Shown: positions 48,125-56,320 of the stretch, piece after piece
Position numbering within the stretch: the first letter of the stretch is position 1
Layout: each line of letters starts with the position of its first letter
Assembly: GCF_947490095.1 (NCBI RefSeq)
Contig: NZ_CANLFS010000001.1
Location: 310,001-374,000, forward strand
Direction: 5' to 3'
Length of the DNA: 64,000 nt
From: an uncultured Halomonas sp.
Lineage (GTDB): Bacteria; Pseudomonadota; Gammaproteobacteria; Pseudomonadales; Halomonadaceae
Notes under the pieces: generated by a model
Seen by the model: only the letters and a program-made list of their open reading frames with translations
Told to the model about the DNA's origin: nothing
Database searches by the model: none
Program-made: the position numbers and the translations under genes

Positions 48125-49024
48125 ATGGCATTTCCCAAGCAGGTACGCCTGGTCGAGGTCGGCCCCCGGGACGGGCTGCAGAACGAGCCCGAGCCGATCG
48201 CGACCCCCACCAAGCTCGAGCTGATCGACCGCCTGGGTGCGGCGGGCACGCGCTACATCGAAGCGGCCAGCTTCGTTTCCCCCAAGTGGGTGCCCCAGAT
48301 GGCCGACCACCGCGAGGTGATGACCGGCCTCACCCGCCGCGACGGCGTTACCTACGCGGCGCTTACCCCCAACCTCAAGGGGCTCGACGCGGCACTCGAG
48401 TGCGGCGTCGAGGAAGTGGCGGTCTTCGGCGCCGCCTCCGAGGCCTTCTCCCGGAAGAACATCAACTGCTCGGTGGCCGAATCCCTGACCCGCTTCGAGC
48501 CCGTACTCGAGCGCGCACGCGAGGCCAACGTCCGCGTGCGCGGCTACGTCTCCTGCGTGCTGGGCTGCCCCTACGAGGGCGAGATCGCCCCCGCCAAGGT
48601 CGCCGAAGTAAGCAAGGCACTGTATGACATGGGCTGCTACGAGGTCTCGCTGGGCGATACCATCGGCACCGGCACCCCGCTCGCCGCCAAGCGCATGCTC
48701 GAGGCCGTCAGTCGCGACGTACCCATGGGCAAACTCGCCGCCCACTTCCACGACACCTACGGCCAGGCGCTCGCCAACCTCTACGCCGTGCTGGAAGAAG
48801 GCATCGCCGTCGTCGACAGCTCCGTGGCCGGCCTCGGCGGCTGCCCCTACGCCAAGGGCGCATCGGGCAACGTGGCAAGCGAGGACGTGGTCTACCTGCT
48901 CAATGGCCTCGGCATCGACACCGGCATCGACCTCGACGCCCTCGCCGCCAGCGGCACCTGGATCACCCAAACCATCGGGCGACCCAACCGCTCCAAGGTA
49001 GGTGTGGCGCTAGCCAGCCGCTGA
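48125..49024 (+). CDS. liuE: Hydroxymethylglutaryl-CoA lyase
   Basis: This 299-residue enzyme splits HMG-CoA to acetyl-CoA and acetoacetate, the last step of leucine degradation. The TIM-barrel marks are [66 protein letters not shown] (metal His pair) and the signature [23 protein letters not shown] with the active-site Cys. It is the last gene of the liu operon, before a terminator. Confidence 0.95.
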   Translation: MAFPKQVRLVEVGPRDGLQNEPEPIATPTKLELIDRLGAAGTRYIEAASFVSPKWVPQMADHREVMTGLTRRDGVTYAALTPNLKGLDAALECGVEEVAVFGAASEAFSRKNINCSVAESLTRFEPVLERAREANVRVRGYVSCVLGCPYEGEIAPAKVAEVSKALYDMGCYEVSLGDTIGTGTPLAAKRMLEAVSRDVPMGKLAAHFHDTYGQALANLYAVLEEGIAVVDSSVAGLGGCPYAKGASGNVASEDVVYLLNGLGIDTGIDLDALAASGTWITQTIGRPNRSKVGVALASR

Positions 49025-49072
49025 CGGCAGGCAGGCTCTGCACCCTGCCCTTTCAAACTACTTCTGTCCTTA

Positions 49073-49105
49073 CCCCCGGTATGTCGCTCATGCCGGGGGC
49101 TTTTT
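49073..49105 (+). terminator. Rho-independent terminator of the liu operon
   Basis: cccccggtatg at 49073-49083 pairs with catgccggggg at 49089-49099 (one G-T pair, loop tcgct), followed by C and five T at 49101-49105. Confidence 0.93.
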
Positions 49106-49134
49106 ATGGTGGATTCGTTGGCTACAACGAAAAG

Positions 49135-49160
49135 CCCCGAGCTAAGTGAATAGCTCGGGG
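49135..49160 (-). terminator. Terminator of the integron cassette array
   Basis: ccccgagcta at 49135-49144 pairs perfectly with tagctcgggg at 49151-49160. Read on the minus strand it is followed by CTTTTCG, so it would end transcription coming from the cassettes. Confidence 0.75.
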
Positions 49161-49171
49161 GTGTTCGAATT

Positions 49172-49255
49172 AGATAACGCTGCCAACATGCGCGACTACG
49201 GAATGGAGGCGAAGCCGCAATGTAGTAGGCGTCGCCGTGATTGGCTTTGTTATGT
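49172..49255 (-). repeat. attC site of the catB-like cassette
   Basis: On the minus strand the site runs from ACATAAC (stop codon of the catB frame embedded in it) to GTTATCT, about 84 bp. Inner arms GCCAATCACGGCGAC and GTCGCGCATGTTGGC are imperfectly complementary. The cassette's first bases, TTATGTGC at 49908-49901, are complementary to GCACATAA at the start of this attC, as required for the terminal pair of a true cassette. Confidence 0.8.
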
Positions 49256-49879
49256 GCGGACTTCCTTTTTCCAATACCCATATAGACCTTCAATATCCGA
49301 TGAGCAAAGGTATTTCATGCAATTTTTTAGCTTCAGATCAGGCCAAGCCCACCATTCCATGTCTAACAGCATAGAAATTTCTGATTCTGAAAACCGAAAC
49401 CTAATATGCTTCGCCGGATTAGAGCCCACAACCTCATATGACGCTACATCTTTGGTTACTACAGCACGGCTCGCAATAATCGCACCGTCTCCAATTTTCA
49501 CACCAGGCATAATCATGGCTTCGGAGCCAATCCAAACATCATTTCCAATGACGGTGTCGCCCGAACGTTGGAATCCGTCTTCGGCACCCGCGAAGGTTTC
49601 ATTGTCTTGGTAGAAAAATGGAAATGTGCTAATCCAGTCATTTCGATGGCCTTGGTTTCCCGCCATCATAAATACGGCACCAGAACCTATGGAGCAATAG
49701 CTACCGATTATCAGTTTATCTACGTCATTTCTATCAGGACTGAGATAACGCGCACAATCGTCGAAGCTATGACCATGATAACAGCCCGAGTAGTAGCTAT
49801 GCTTGCCAACAATAATATTTGGATTCGTCACTTGTTATAGCAACGAAACGCCTAAAAAAGGAGATTCAAAATAGTTCAT
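49250..49879 (-). pseudogene. catB: Type B chloramphenicol acetyltransferase (catB-like) cassette gene with a nonsense codon
   Basis: The frame from ATG 49879 would encode a 209-residue CatB-like left-handed beta-helix acetyltransferase. It starts MNYFESPF, then TAA at 49837-49835 interrupts it where relatives have Glu. Reading resumes [10 protein letters not shown] and continues intact (193 residues from GTG 49831): [19 protein letters not shown] with the catalytic-His segment [46 protein letters not shown], ending at TAA 49250. Translation could restart at the GTG, but that loses the N-terminal strand and has no RBS. Low GC and flanking attC sites mark a mobile cassette. Any resistance activity is untested. 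Confidence 0.82.
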
Positions 49880-49901
49880 AATTCCAACTTTTCTCGAAGC
49901 A

Positions 49902-50025
49902 CATAACGCCCGCTTAAGGGGCAGCCAGCGTTACTACCAACTTACCGCATAACACCGTAATCACAAAAACCAACGCATAGTAAAAATGCCACGCGTTGGC
50001 TGTCCCTCTTGAAGCGTTTGTTATG
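49902..50025 (-). repeat. VCR-like attC site of the maa-like cassette
   Basis: On the minus strand the site starts CATAACAAACGCTTCAAGAG and ends CTTAAGCGGGCGTTATG, about 124 bp. It has inner arms GGGACAGCCAACGCGTGG and GCTGGCTGCCCC. Length, both ends and the inner boxes closely follow the Vibrio cholerae repeat (VCR) class of attC. The flanking GCTGCTCATAAC at 50032-50021 is complementary to the cassette's first bases TTATGAGCAGC at 50630-50620. Confidence 0.88.
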
Positions 50026-50041
50026 AGCAGCTAGCTAAAGG

Positions 50042-50596
50042 TTACTCGATTGCTTTTAACACTCGTGCTGGGTTGCCACCAATGACAACATTGCTACCAA
50101 AGCCCTTTGTCACAACAGCTCCCGAGGCAACAACAACATTGTCACCTAACGTCACTCCAGGGTTGATCGTTGCATGACCACCAATCCAACAGTTGTTACC
50201 TATTCTGATTGGCTTTGCAAACTCTACCCCACTGTTTCTCTGAATCGGATCGATTGGATGAGTTGCCGTATAGATTCCGACCTGCGGTGCTATAAAACAG
50301 TTTTCACCAATACGAACTTCCGCTACGTCCAAAATGACACAGCCAAAATTGGCATAGAAATTCTCACCAACGTGTATATTCAGCCCGTAATCGCAGTTGA
50401 AAGTCGATTCAATGTGAATGCTATTTCCTGTAGAACCCAACAAGGATTTGACTATCTCTACTCTTTTATCTGGGCAACTTACACTTGTTTGATTTAGCTT
50501 CTCTGTGAGTAAACGAGCCTCAAGACGCAACTTGACGAGCTCAGCGTCACTCGGATCGTAATACTCACCAGAGAGCATTTTTTCTCTTTCTGTCAT
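50042..50596 (-). CDS. Maltose/NodL-type O-acetyltransferase, integron cassette gene
   Basis: The 184-residue acetyl-CoA-dependent sugar O-acetyltransferase is of the Maa/LacA/NodL family. It has MTEREKMLSGEYYDPSDAEL at the N-terminus (the maltose-acetyltransferase domain), then hexapeptide repeats with FNCDYGLNIHVGENFYANFGCVILD, the catalytic-His segment TATHPID, and PIRIGNNCWIGGHATINPGVTLGDNVVVASGAVVTK. It is the first cassette after the integration junction, reads away from intI and ends 17 bp before its attC. Low GC and non-host codon use agree with transfer. The substrate is unknown. Confidence 0.9.
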   Translation of the reverse strand: MTEREKMLSGEYYDPSDAELVKLRLEARLLTEKLNQTSVSCPDKRVEIVKSLLGSTGNSIHIESTFNCDYGLNIHVGENFYANFGCVILDVAEVRIGENCFIAPQVGIYTATHPIDPIQRNSGVEFAKPIRIGNNCWIGGHATINPGVTLGDNVVVASGAVVTKGFGSNVVIGGNPARVLKAIE

Positions 50597-50619
50597 ATAT
50601 AACTCAGTTCTAAAGTTTA

Positions 50620-50700
50620 ATGCTGCTCATAACAGGTATTAGATAACAGGTATTAGATAGCGCGCTCGTTTATTGACTTGAACGAGCATGCGCGTTCAAC
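50620..50700 (-). other. attI-like integration junction with duplicated 14-mer
   Basis: On the minus strand the junction reads CCTG|TTATGAGCAGC at about 50634-50620, next to the first cassette. Immediately beside it taacaggtattaga is tandemly duplicated (50630-50643 and 50644-50657), and an inverted repeat ttgaacg/cgttcaa lies at 50678-50699. Its place between a divergent intI gene and the first cassette is that of attI. The family of the site is not recognised. Confidence 0.6.
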
Positions 50701-50814
50701 AATCTTATCAGCGCAACCTTTCCTCAGCTAACCCTTTGATTTCAGGGCTTACAAAGAAAACCTTGGCCACCTATACAAAATTCGCTCGCTCGCGCGTTTT
50801 GCCAGCGTTAATAA

Positions 50815-50832
50815 TACTGTATGGGCATCCAT
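50815..50832 (+). promoter_or_regulatory. Degenerate LexA-box-like site before intI
   Basis: TACTGTATGGGCATCCAT fits CTG-N10-CAG except for the last base (CAT). It overlaps the region just upstream of the intI start at 50852. Many integron integrase genes are under LexA control, but this match is weak. Confidence 0.3.
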
Positions 50833-50851
50833 GCATCGGAAGGACGGGAGT

Positions 50852-51378
50852 ATGGATACGCACAGCATACCGCCGAAGCTGATGGACCGGGTCAGGGCCA
50901 CCATGCGGGTGAAACACTACAGCCCGCGCACCGAGAAAACCTACTGCTACTGGATACGCTTCTTCATTCGCTACCATGGGATACGTCATCCTTCCGGCAT
51001 GGGTGGAGCAGAAGTATGCGCCTTCCTCGAGCATTTGACGGTGGAGCGCCGAGTGGCGGCGGCCACACAGAACCAGACGCTGAACGCCCTCGCGTTCCCC
51101 TATCGTCACGTCCTCGATCAACCCTTGGGAGATATCGGAGAGTTCTCGCGTGCCAAGCGCCCTCGCCGGCTTCCGGTGGTGCTTTCCCATGAAGATGTCA
51201 TGCGAATGCTGGGCCACCTGGCAACCCCATCCACCTGCTGGCCACCCTGGTGTATGACTTAGGCCTTCGGCTCATCGAGAAATGCCGGCTACGTGTTCGC
51301 GATATCGACTTCGAGCGTCAGGTTATTACGATGAGAGCTGGCAAAGGCTTTGTTGGAGTACGCAGCCCACTTGGTTGA
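50852..51378 (+). pseudogene. intI: Integron integrase remnant (frameshift and internal deletion)
   Basis: The first about 120 codons encode an IntI-type tyrosine recombinase N-terminus: RVKHYSPRTEKTYCYWIRFFIRYHGIRHP-like sequence, ALAFPYRHVL, and [20 protein letters not shown] one-base deletion near 51220 shifts the frame. After it [37 protein letters not shown] continue the catalytic domain (first catalytic Arg region). This then passes directly to VGVRSPLG and TGA at 51376, which resembles the IntI C-terminus. The HxxR and Tyr catalytic boxes are missing, so an internal deletion is inferred. GGACGGGAG precedes ATG 50852. It is divergent from the cassettes, as expected for an integron. Confidence 0.85.
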
Positions 51379-51685
51379 AGCACCGAAGACGCCAGGCACG
51401 CTACCGCCCCTACCTGAGCATGGTGGTGACGTGTAGCCATCCATGCGGTAGTCACTGGATATTGCGATATGCCTTCCTGGTTCCCTGCAGCGTACGCATT
51501 AGCAAAGCCTATGTGAGCCAATATGGGATTAACAGTAGAACTTGTCGATGGGGCGCGGTGGTCCCCAGGAGGGGGGCACTGGCTGGCCCAGCCGCTCCAG
51601 GGTGGTGACGGCTGTATGTTAAAGTGAATTTGCTGCCGCCTTTACAGGCGTCTGCTGTTCGTACCCGGCAAGAAGGAGTGATGAC
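51379..51685. other. Gap between intI remnant and DsbA-like gene
   Basis: About 307 bp with no recognisable gene, only short shadow frames and a G-rich patch near 51550-51600. It may hold further decayed integrase sequence. Confidence 0.5.
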
Positions 51686-52237
51686 ATGGCTAACCAGTGG
51701 CATGCCGATCCGCTCGTATGGGGCCGCGGCCCTCGCCTGTTCGAGATTTTCCTGGAGCCAACCTGCCCGTTCTCGGTCAAGACCTTCAACAAGCTCGATG
51801 ACTTTCTCAGCCAGGCCGGCGAGGAAAACGTCCGCGTGCGGATCTGGCTGCACTCTCAACCCTGGCATCTGCTTTCCGGCATCGTCATCCGCGCGATCAT
51901 CGCGGCCTCGACGCTTGAGGGTGGTAAGGCCAACGCCTACCGGGTCATGGCCGCCGTGGGTGAGCACCGCGATGCGTTCGTGTTCGAGAATCACTGTAGC
52001 GGCCCCAATCGACGCACCACACCGGATGAGCTGCTCCAGAAGCTGGAAGACTACAGCGGCGTGGCCCTCACCGCGGCGTTCGATACCCCCGACCTTGAGC
52101 GCGAGATCAAACACCACGCCAAGTACTCTCGCCAGAACGGCATCCACGGCTCCCCCACCTTCATGGTCGACGGCCTGATGGATCCGGGCATGGGCAGCGG
52201 CGATGACGTGAATGAGTGGCTCAAGCGCTTCCGCTGA
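51686..52237 (+). CDS. DsbA-family thioredoxin-fold protein with single active-site Cys
   Basis: The 183-residue soluble protein has no signal peptide. It opens RLFEIFLEPTCPFSVKTFNKL, the DsbA/Thioredoxin_4 active-site position, but reads C-P-F-S, so only the first Cys of CxxC remains. The fold continues with VRIWLHSQPWHL, an inserted helical region, and the cis-Pro segment GIHGSPTFMVDGLMD. A one-Cys site suits glutathione-linked or isomerase-like chemistry rather than disulfide formation. AAGGAG lies seven bases upstream of ATG 51686. It stands just before the arsenic operon; a link is possible but not shown. Confidence 0.75.
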   Translation: MANQWHADPLVWGRGPRLFEIFLEPTCPFSVKTFNKLDDFLSQAGEENVRVRIWLHSQPWHLLSGIVIRAIIAASTLEGGKANAYRVMAAVGEHRDAFVFENHCSGPNRRTTPDELLQKLEDYSGVALTAAFDTPDLEREIKHHAKYSRQNGIHGSPTFMVDGLMDPGMGSGDDVNEWLKRFR

Positions 52238-52316
52238 CCCTCGCCGTCGGCCGTGGCGACCTATCGCCGCCTGATCGAGTGGGTAAAGGCTAGAGAATAG
52301 AGACTGGAGAGTGTGC

Positions 52317-52353
52317 TTGACGCACGCCTGATATTTCTATACTTTACGAAATA
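52317..52353 (+). promoter_or_regulatory. Promoter and operator of the ars operon
   Basis: TTGACG at 52317-52322 and TATACT at 52338-52343 (15-bp spacer; shifting the -10 to TACTTT gives 17). TATTTC at 52332-52337 and GAAATA at 52348-52353 form an inverted repeat spanning the -10 box, a likely ArsR operator. Transcription would start within a few bases of the arsR ATG at 52353, where no RBS is seen. Confidence 0.65.
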
Positions 52354-52703
52354 TGGAAAAATCAAACATCATCGAGAGCTTTTCCGCCCTGGCCCAGGAG
52401 ACGCGCCTGGAGGTCTTTCGCCTACTGGTGCGGCAAGAACCGGATGGCCTCCCCGCCGGCGAGATCGCACGGCAGTTGTCGGTGCCACACGCCACGATGT
52501 CGGCACACCTCGCCGTTCTGTCGCGGGCAGGCCTGGTGGTTTCCCGTCGCCAGGGGCGCTCGATCATCTATCGGGCGAACCTGAGCCACATGCAGGAAGC
52601 CATCCGCTTTCTGGTGCGCGACTGTTGCGCGGGGCATCCGGAGGTGTGTGAGCCCTTGGCGGAGTCCCTGCTCGATTACCCCCCGAATCAAGACGAAAAA
52701 TGA
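52353..52703 (+). CDS. arsR: ArsR-family arsenite-responsive repressor
   Basis: The 116-residue winged-helix repressor (SALAQETRLEVFRLLV, GEIARQLSVPHATMSAHLAVLSRAGLVVSRRQGR) has a C-terminal metal site DCCAGHPEVC. Its three Cys match the As(III)-binding type described for Acidithiobacillus ArsR (two adjacent Cys plus one more). It should release the operator when arsenite binds. The start at 52353 fits family N-termini, but there is no Shine-Dalgarno and almost no leader, so the mRNA may be leaderless. Confidence 0.92.
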   Translation: MEKSNIIESFSALAQETRLEVFRLLVRQEPDGLPAGEIARQLSVPHATMSAHLAVLSRAGLVVSRRQGRSIIYRANLSHMQEAIRFLVRDCCAGHPEVCEPLAESLLDYPPNQDEK

Positions 52704-52709
52704 GGCGTT

Positions 52710-53123
52710 ATGCTTCCCCAGATTTATCACAACCCGAACTGCGGCACATCGCGTAACACCTTGGCGATGATGAAGGCCTCTGGAGAGTCTCCCGAGATCA
52801 TCGAATACCTCGAGACGCCCCCGAGCCGGGAACGCCTTGTGGAGCTGCTGGCGATGATGGGTATCGGCCCGCGAGAGCTGCTGCGACGCAAGGAAACTTG
52901 CTACGCGACATTGGGGCTGGACGACCCGGCCTTGACGGATGATCAGTTGATCGATGCCATGCTGGCGGAACCGATTCTGATCAATCGGCCGCTCGTGGTG
53001 ACACGCAAAGGTGCCAGGCTATGCCGACCCGCGGAGACCGTACTCGATCTCCTTGACCATCCGGTAGCGCACTTCGTCAAGGAAGATGGTGACATCATTC
53101 ATTACCCAGGAATCGCGCCATGA
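52710..53123 (+). CDS. arsC: Arsenate reductase (glutaredoxin-coupled ArsC)
   Basis: This 137-residue cytoplasmic enzyme reduces arsenate to arsenite. The active-site Cys is in [15 protein letters not shown] (residue 11). The family continues with [20 protein letters not shown] and the Arg-containing [18 protein letters not shown]. It is the E. coli plasmid R773 class rather than the thioredoxin class. It overlaps arsH by four bases. Confidence 0.95.
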   Translation: MLPQIYHNPNCGTSRNTLAMMKASGESPEIIEYLETPPSRERLVELLAMMGIGPRELLRRKETCYATLGLDDPALTDDQLIDAMLAEPILINRPLVVTRKGARLCRPAETVLDLLDHPVAHFVKEDGDIIHYPGIAP

Positions 53124-53848
53124 GCGACATCAAGATGCTGGCAGACCTTCCCCATATCGACCCTTCTCAGCTGCGCCCCATCGACACGGCACTGCTGGCA
53201 GGCCCCGATGCCCCCCAGCATGCGCCACGCATTCTCGTGCTCTACGGATCGCTTCGAGAACGCTCCTACTCGCGTTTCGCTGCCGAAGAAGCCGAGCGAC
53301 TGCTCCGCTGGTTCGGATGCGAGGTGCGGATTTTCAATCCCAGCGGCCTGCCCTTGCCGGATGATGCCGGGGCCGACCACCCCAAGGTTCAGGAGCTACG
53401 CGAGCTGGCCCAGTGGTCGGAAGGCATGCTGTGGGTCAGCCCCGAGCGCCATGGCGCCATGACGGCCATCATGAAGGCCCAGATCGACTGGATTCCGTTG
53501 TCGCTGGGCGGTATTCGTCCGACCCAGGGCAAGACCCTGGCCGTGATGCAGGTCTCAGGAGGCAGCCAGAGTTTCAATGCGGTCAACCAGATGCGCATCC
53601 TCGGACGCTGGATGCGCATGGTGACGATCCCCAACCAATCGTCGGTGCCGCGAGCCTTCGTTGAATTCGATGACGCTGGCCGCATGAAGCCTTCGTCTCT
53701 GTACCTGCGCATCGTGGATGTTTGCGAGGAGCTCACCAAGTTCACCCTGATGATTCGGGGACGCAGCGACTACCTGACCGACCGCTACTCCGAGCGCGTG
53801 GAAAGTGCCGAAGAGGTATCCCGGCGCGTGAACCAGGGCGTCATCTAA
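53120..53848 (+). CDS. arsH: NADPH-dependent FMN reductase ArsH
   Basis: The 242-residue flavodoxin-fold protein oxidises trivalent organoarsenicals in known systems. It has the ArsH signature [25 protein letters not shown] (phosphate loop), [23 protein letters not shown] and [28 protein letters not shown]. The ATGA overlap with arsC and 17-bp gap to acr3 show one operon. Confidence 0.95.
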   Translation: MSDIKMLADLPHIDPSQLRPIDTALLAGPDAPQHAPRILVLYGSLRERSYSRFAAEEAERLLRWFGCEVRIFNPSGLPLPDDAGADHPKVQELRELAQWSEGMLWVSPERHGAMTAIMKAQIDWIPLSLGGIRPTQGKTLAVMQVSGGSQSFNAVNQMRILGRWMRMVTIPNQSSVPRAFVEFDDAGRMKPSSLYLRIVDVCEELTKFTLMIRGRSDYLTDRYSERVESAEEVSRRVNQGVI

Positions 53849-53865
53849 CGGGGAGGAACCAAACC

Positions 53866-54966
53866 ATGAACGAACGCCAGGACTCCCAGGCCACCAGCGC
53901 CGCCGAGGGAATGGGTCTGTTCGAACGCTATCTCTCGGTGTGGGTGGCGTTGGCTATCGTCGCCGGGGTGCTACTCGGCCAGTTTGCGCCGGCGGTGCCC
54001 GCAACGCTGTCACGCTTCGAATACGCCCAGGTATCGATCCCGGTGGCGATCCTGATCTGGGCGATGATCTTTCCCATGATGGCGCAGATCGATTTCTCCG
54101 CGGTGCTCGGCGTGCGCCGCCAGCCCAAGGGGCTGATCATTACCACCACGGTGAACTGGCTGATCAAGCCTTTCACCATGTTCGCCATCGCCTGGTTCTT
54201 CCTGATGGTGGTGTTCCGGCCGCTGATTCCGGAGCAGCTGGCCAGCCAATACCTGGCCGGCGCCATTCTGCTCGGGGCCGCCCCCTGCACCGCCATGGTC
54301 TTCGTGTGGAGCTATCTGACCCGCGGCGATGCCGCCTATACCCTGGTGCAGATCGCCCTCAACGACCTGATCATGCTGTTCGCCTTCGCGCCCATCGTGG
54401 TCTTCCTGCTCGGCGTCTCCAACATCCAGGTCCCCTGGGACACCGTGGCGCTGTCGGTGGTGCTCTATATCGTCATCCCGCTCGCCGCGGGCTACCTGAC
54501 GCGGCGCACCCTGATCGCCCGCCATGGCAGTGAGTGGTACGACAACGTCTTTATGAAGCGTATCGGTCCGGTGACACCGATTGGTCTGATCATCACCCTG
54601 GTACTGCTGTTCGCCTTCCAGGGCGACGTGATCCTCGCCAACCCGCTGCATATCGTGCTGATCGCCATCCCGCTGATCCTCCAGACCGTCCTGATCTTCT
54701 TCATCGCCTATGGCTGGGCCAAGGCCTGGCGGGTGCCCCACAGCGTGGCGGCGCCCGGCGCGATGATCGGCGCCAGCAATTTCTTCGAACTGGCCGTGGC
54801 CGCCGCCATTGCCCTGTTCGGGTTGCAGTCGGGCGCGGCACTGACCACGGTGGTTGGCGTGCTGGTGGAAGTGCCGTTGATGCTGGCCCTGGTGCGCATA
54901 GCCAACCGGACTCGGCATCGCTTCCCCGAGGGCGACGTACCCCCGCCCGCCGCGGCCCGGGGCTGA
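53866..54966 (+). CDS. acr3: Arsenite efflux permease ACR3
   Basis: The 366-residue inner-membrane protein has ten hydrophobic segments. ACR3 marks are FERYLSVWVALAIVAGVLLG, IPVAILIWAMIFPMMAQIDF and the essential-Cys segment AAPCTAMVFVWSYLTRGDAAYTL, followed by the conserved Glu helix GASNFFELAVAAAIALFG. It exports arsenite using the proton motive force. GGGAGG lies nine bases upstream of ATG 53866. It closes the ars operon. Confidence 0.95.
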   Translation: MNERQDSQATSAAEGMGLFERYLSVWVALAIVAGVLLGQFAPAVPATLSRFEYAQVSIPVAILIWAMIFPMMAQIDFSAVLGVRRQPKGLIITTTVNWLIKPFTMFAIAWFFLMVVFRPLIPEQLASQYLAGAILLGAAPCTAMVFVWSYLTRGDAAYTLVQIALNDLIMLFAFAPIVVFLLGVSNIQVPWDTVALSVVLYIVIPLAAGYLTRRTLIARHGSEWYDNVFMKRIGPVTPIGLIITLVLLFAFQGDVILANPLHIVLIAIPLILQTVLIFFIAYGWAKAWRVPHSVAAPGAMIGASNFFELAVAAAIALFGLQSGAALTTVVGVLVEVPLMLALVRIANRTRHRFPEGDVPPPAAARG

Positions 54967-55041
54967 CTCTCGCTCATCGAGTCGACACTCTTCGCCCGCC
55001 GCACTTGTCGCGGCTATGCTTAACGTCACAGCAGGTTCGTC

Positions 55042-56049
55042 ATGATCTACATCGATAACCAAGGCATTACCGATCCGCACATCAACCTCGCCATCGAGGA
55101 GCATTGCATCCGTCACCTGCCCGCCGGCGAGGACTACCTGCTGTTCTACATCAACGCGCCGTCGATCATCATCGGCCGCAACCAGAATACCCTGGAAGAG
55201 ATCCACCAGGCGTATATCGACGAACAAGGCATTCATGTCGTGCGGCGCATCTCCGGCGGCGGCGCCGTGTATCACGATCACGGCAACCTCAACTTCAGCT
55301 TCCTGACCGATTTTTCCAGAGACAAGCTGAACAACTTCAAACAGTTTGCCACCCCCATCATCGAGGTCCTCAACGACATGGGCGTGTCGGCCGAGATGAA
55401 GGGTCGCAACGACATCGTGGTGGGCGACAAGAAGATCTCCGGCAACGCCCAGTTCTCCTCCACCAAGCGCATGTTCAACCACGGCACCCTGCTGCTGGAC
55501 TGCGACCTTGGCCAGGTCACCAAGGCGCTCGACGTGAAGATGACCAAGATCCAGTCCAAGGGCCACAAGTCCGCCCGGGCACGGGTCGCCAACATCGCCG
55601 AGTTTCTGGAAGCGCCGCTTTCCACCGAGGCGTTCAAGGAGAAAATACTGGCGAGCCTCTTCCTCGATGGAACCGAGCGCAGGACCTATCGCCTGACCGC
55701 CGAGGACTGGGACAGCATCAACGCGCTGGTCGAGGAAAAATACCGCCAGTGGGACTGGAACTACGGCCGCTCACCCGACTTCGACATCCAGCGCACCCGA
55801 CGCTTCACCGCGGGGATTATCGATTTCCGCCTCAAGGTAAAGCGTGGCGGCACCATCGAAAACGTCAAGATCTACGGCGACTTCTTCGGCCAGCGCCCGG
55901 TCAGCGAGATCGAAGACGCCCTGGTCGGCGTGCGCTACGACAAGGGCGATATTCAAGGCGCACTGGAAGACATCGATCTTTACCCCTACTTCGGCGAGGT
56001 GGACCGCACCGAGTTTATCGACCTGATCTACGGGCCGGACGAGCAGTAG
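55042..56049 (+). CDS. lplA: Lipoate-protein ligase A
   Basis: This 335-residue cytoplasmic enzyme activates lipoate with ATP and attaches it to lipoyl domains. It has the full set of motifs: RRISGGGAVYHDHGNLNFSF, DIVVGDKKISGNAQFSS (catalytic Lys), HGTLLLDCDL and the C-terminal accessory domain (YRQWDWNYGRSPDF). It is the standard LplA, in contrast to the shorter ligase at 27390. It may also serve the acetoin-type complex. Confidence 0.93.
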   Translation: MIYIDNQGITDPHINLAIEEHCIRHLPAGEDYLLFYINAPSIIIGRNQNTLEEIHQAYIDEQGIHVVRRISGGGAVYHDHGNLNFSFLTDFSRDKLNNFKQFATPIIEVLNDMGVSAEMKGRNDIVVGDKKISGNAQFSSTKRMFNHGTLLLDCDLGQVTKALDVKMTKIQSKGHKSARARVANIAEFLEAPLSTEAFKEKILASLFLDGTERRTYRLTAEDWDSINALVEEKYRQWDWNYGRSPDFDIQRTRRFTAGIIDFRLKVKRGGTIENVKIYGDFFGQRPVSEIEDALVGVRYDKGDIQGALEDIDLYPYFGEVDRTEFIDLIYGPDEQ

Positions 56050-56090
56050 CTCTCCGGCTTTGGTGGCGCCATGGCGCCATAGCCCTGATC

Positions 56091-56252
56091 ATGCTGATGG
56101 GCGCCGACCTCTCGGGCCTGCTGTGGGCCCGGCTCGGTTTCGCGCTCGTGGTTATCGCCCTGCTCGCGCGCCTGCCCTGGCTGCCGGCCACTCTCGGCGG
56201 CCAAGGCCAGGACGACGACACGACTCGCCGTGCGGCGAAACAGCAACGCTAG
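56091..56252 (+). CDS. Possible 53-residue membrane protein
   Basis: A short frame from ATG 56091 encodes a hydrophobic segment LLWARLGFALVVIALLARLPWL and a polar tail ending at TAG. No RBS is apparent and the family is unknown. It directly follows lplA and may not be a real gene. Confidence 0.3.
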   Translation: MLMGADLSGLLWARLGFALVVIALLARLPWLPATLGGQGQDDDTTRRAAKQQR

Positions 56253-56320
56253 CCTCGCCCAGCGCCCTGACCGGGAGGCGGCGCCGAGAGAGCTATGCAA
56301 GACCATGCAGGACATCAGCC

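Noticed and set aside
48890-49293. 133-codon minus-strand frame running from liuE into the integron edge
   Set aside because: It covers the antisense of liuE, a terminator and an attC site and has no recognisable domain.
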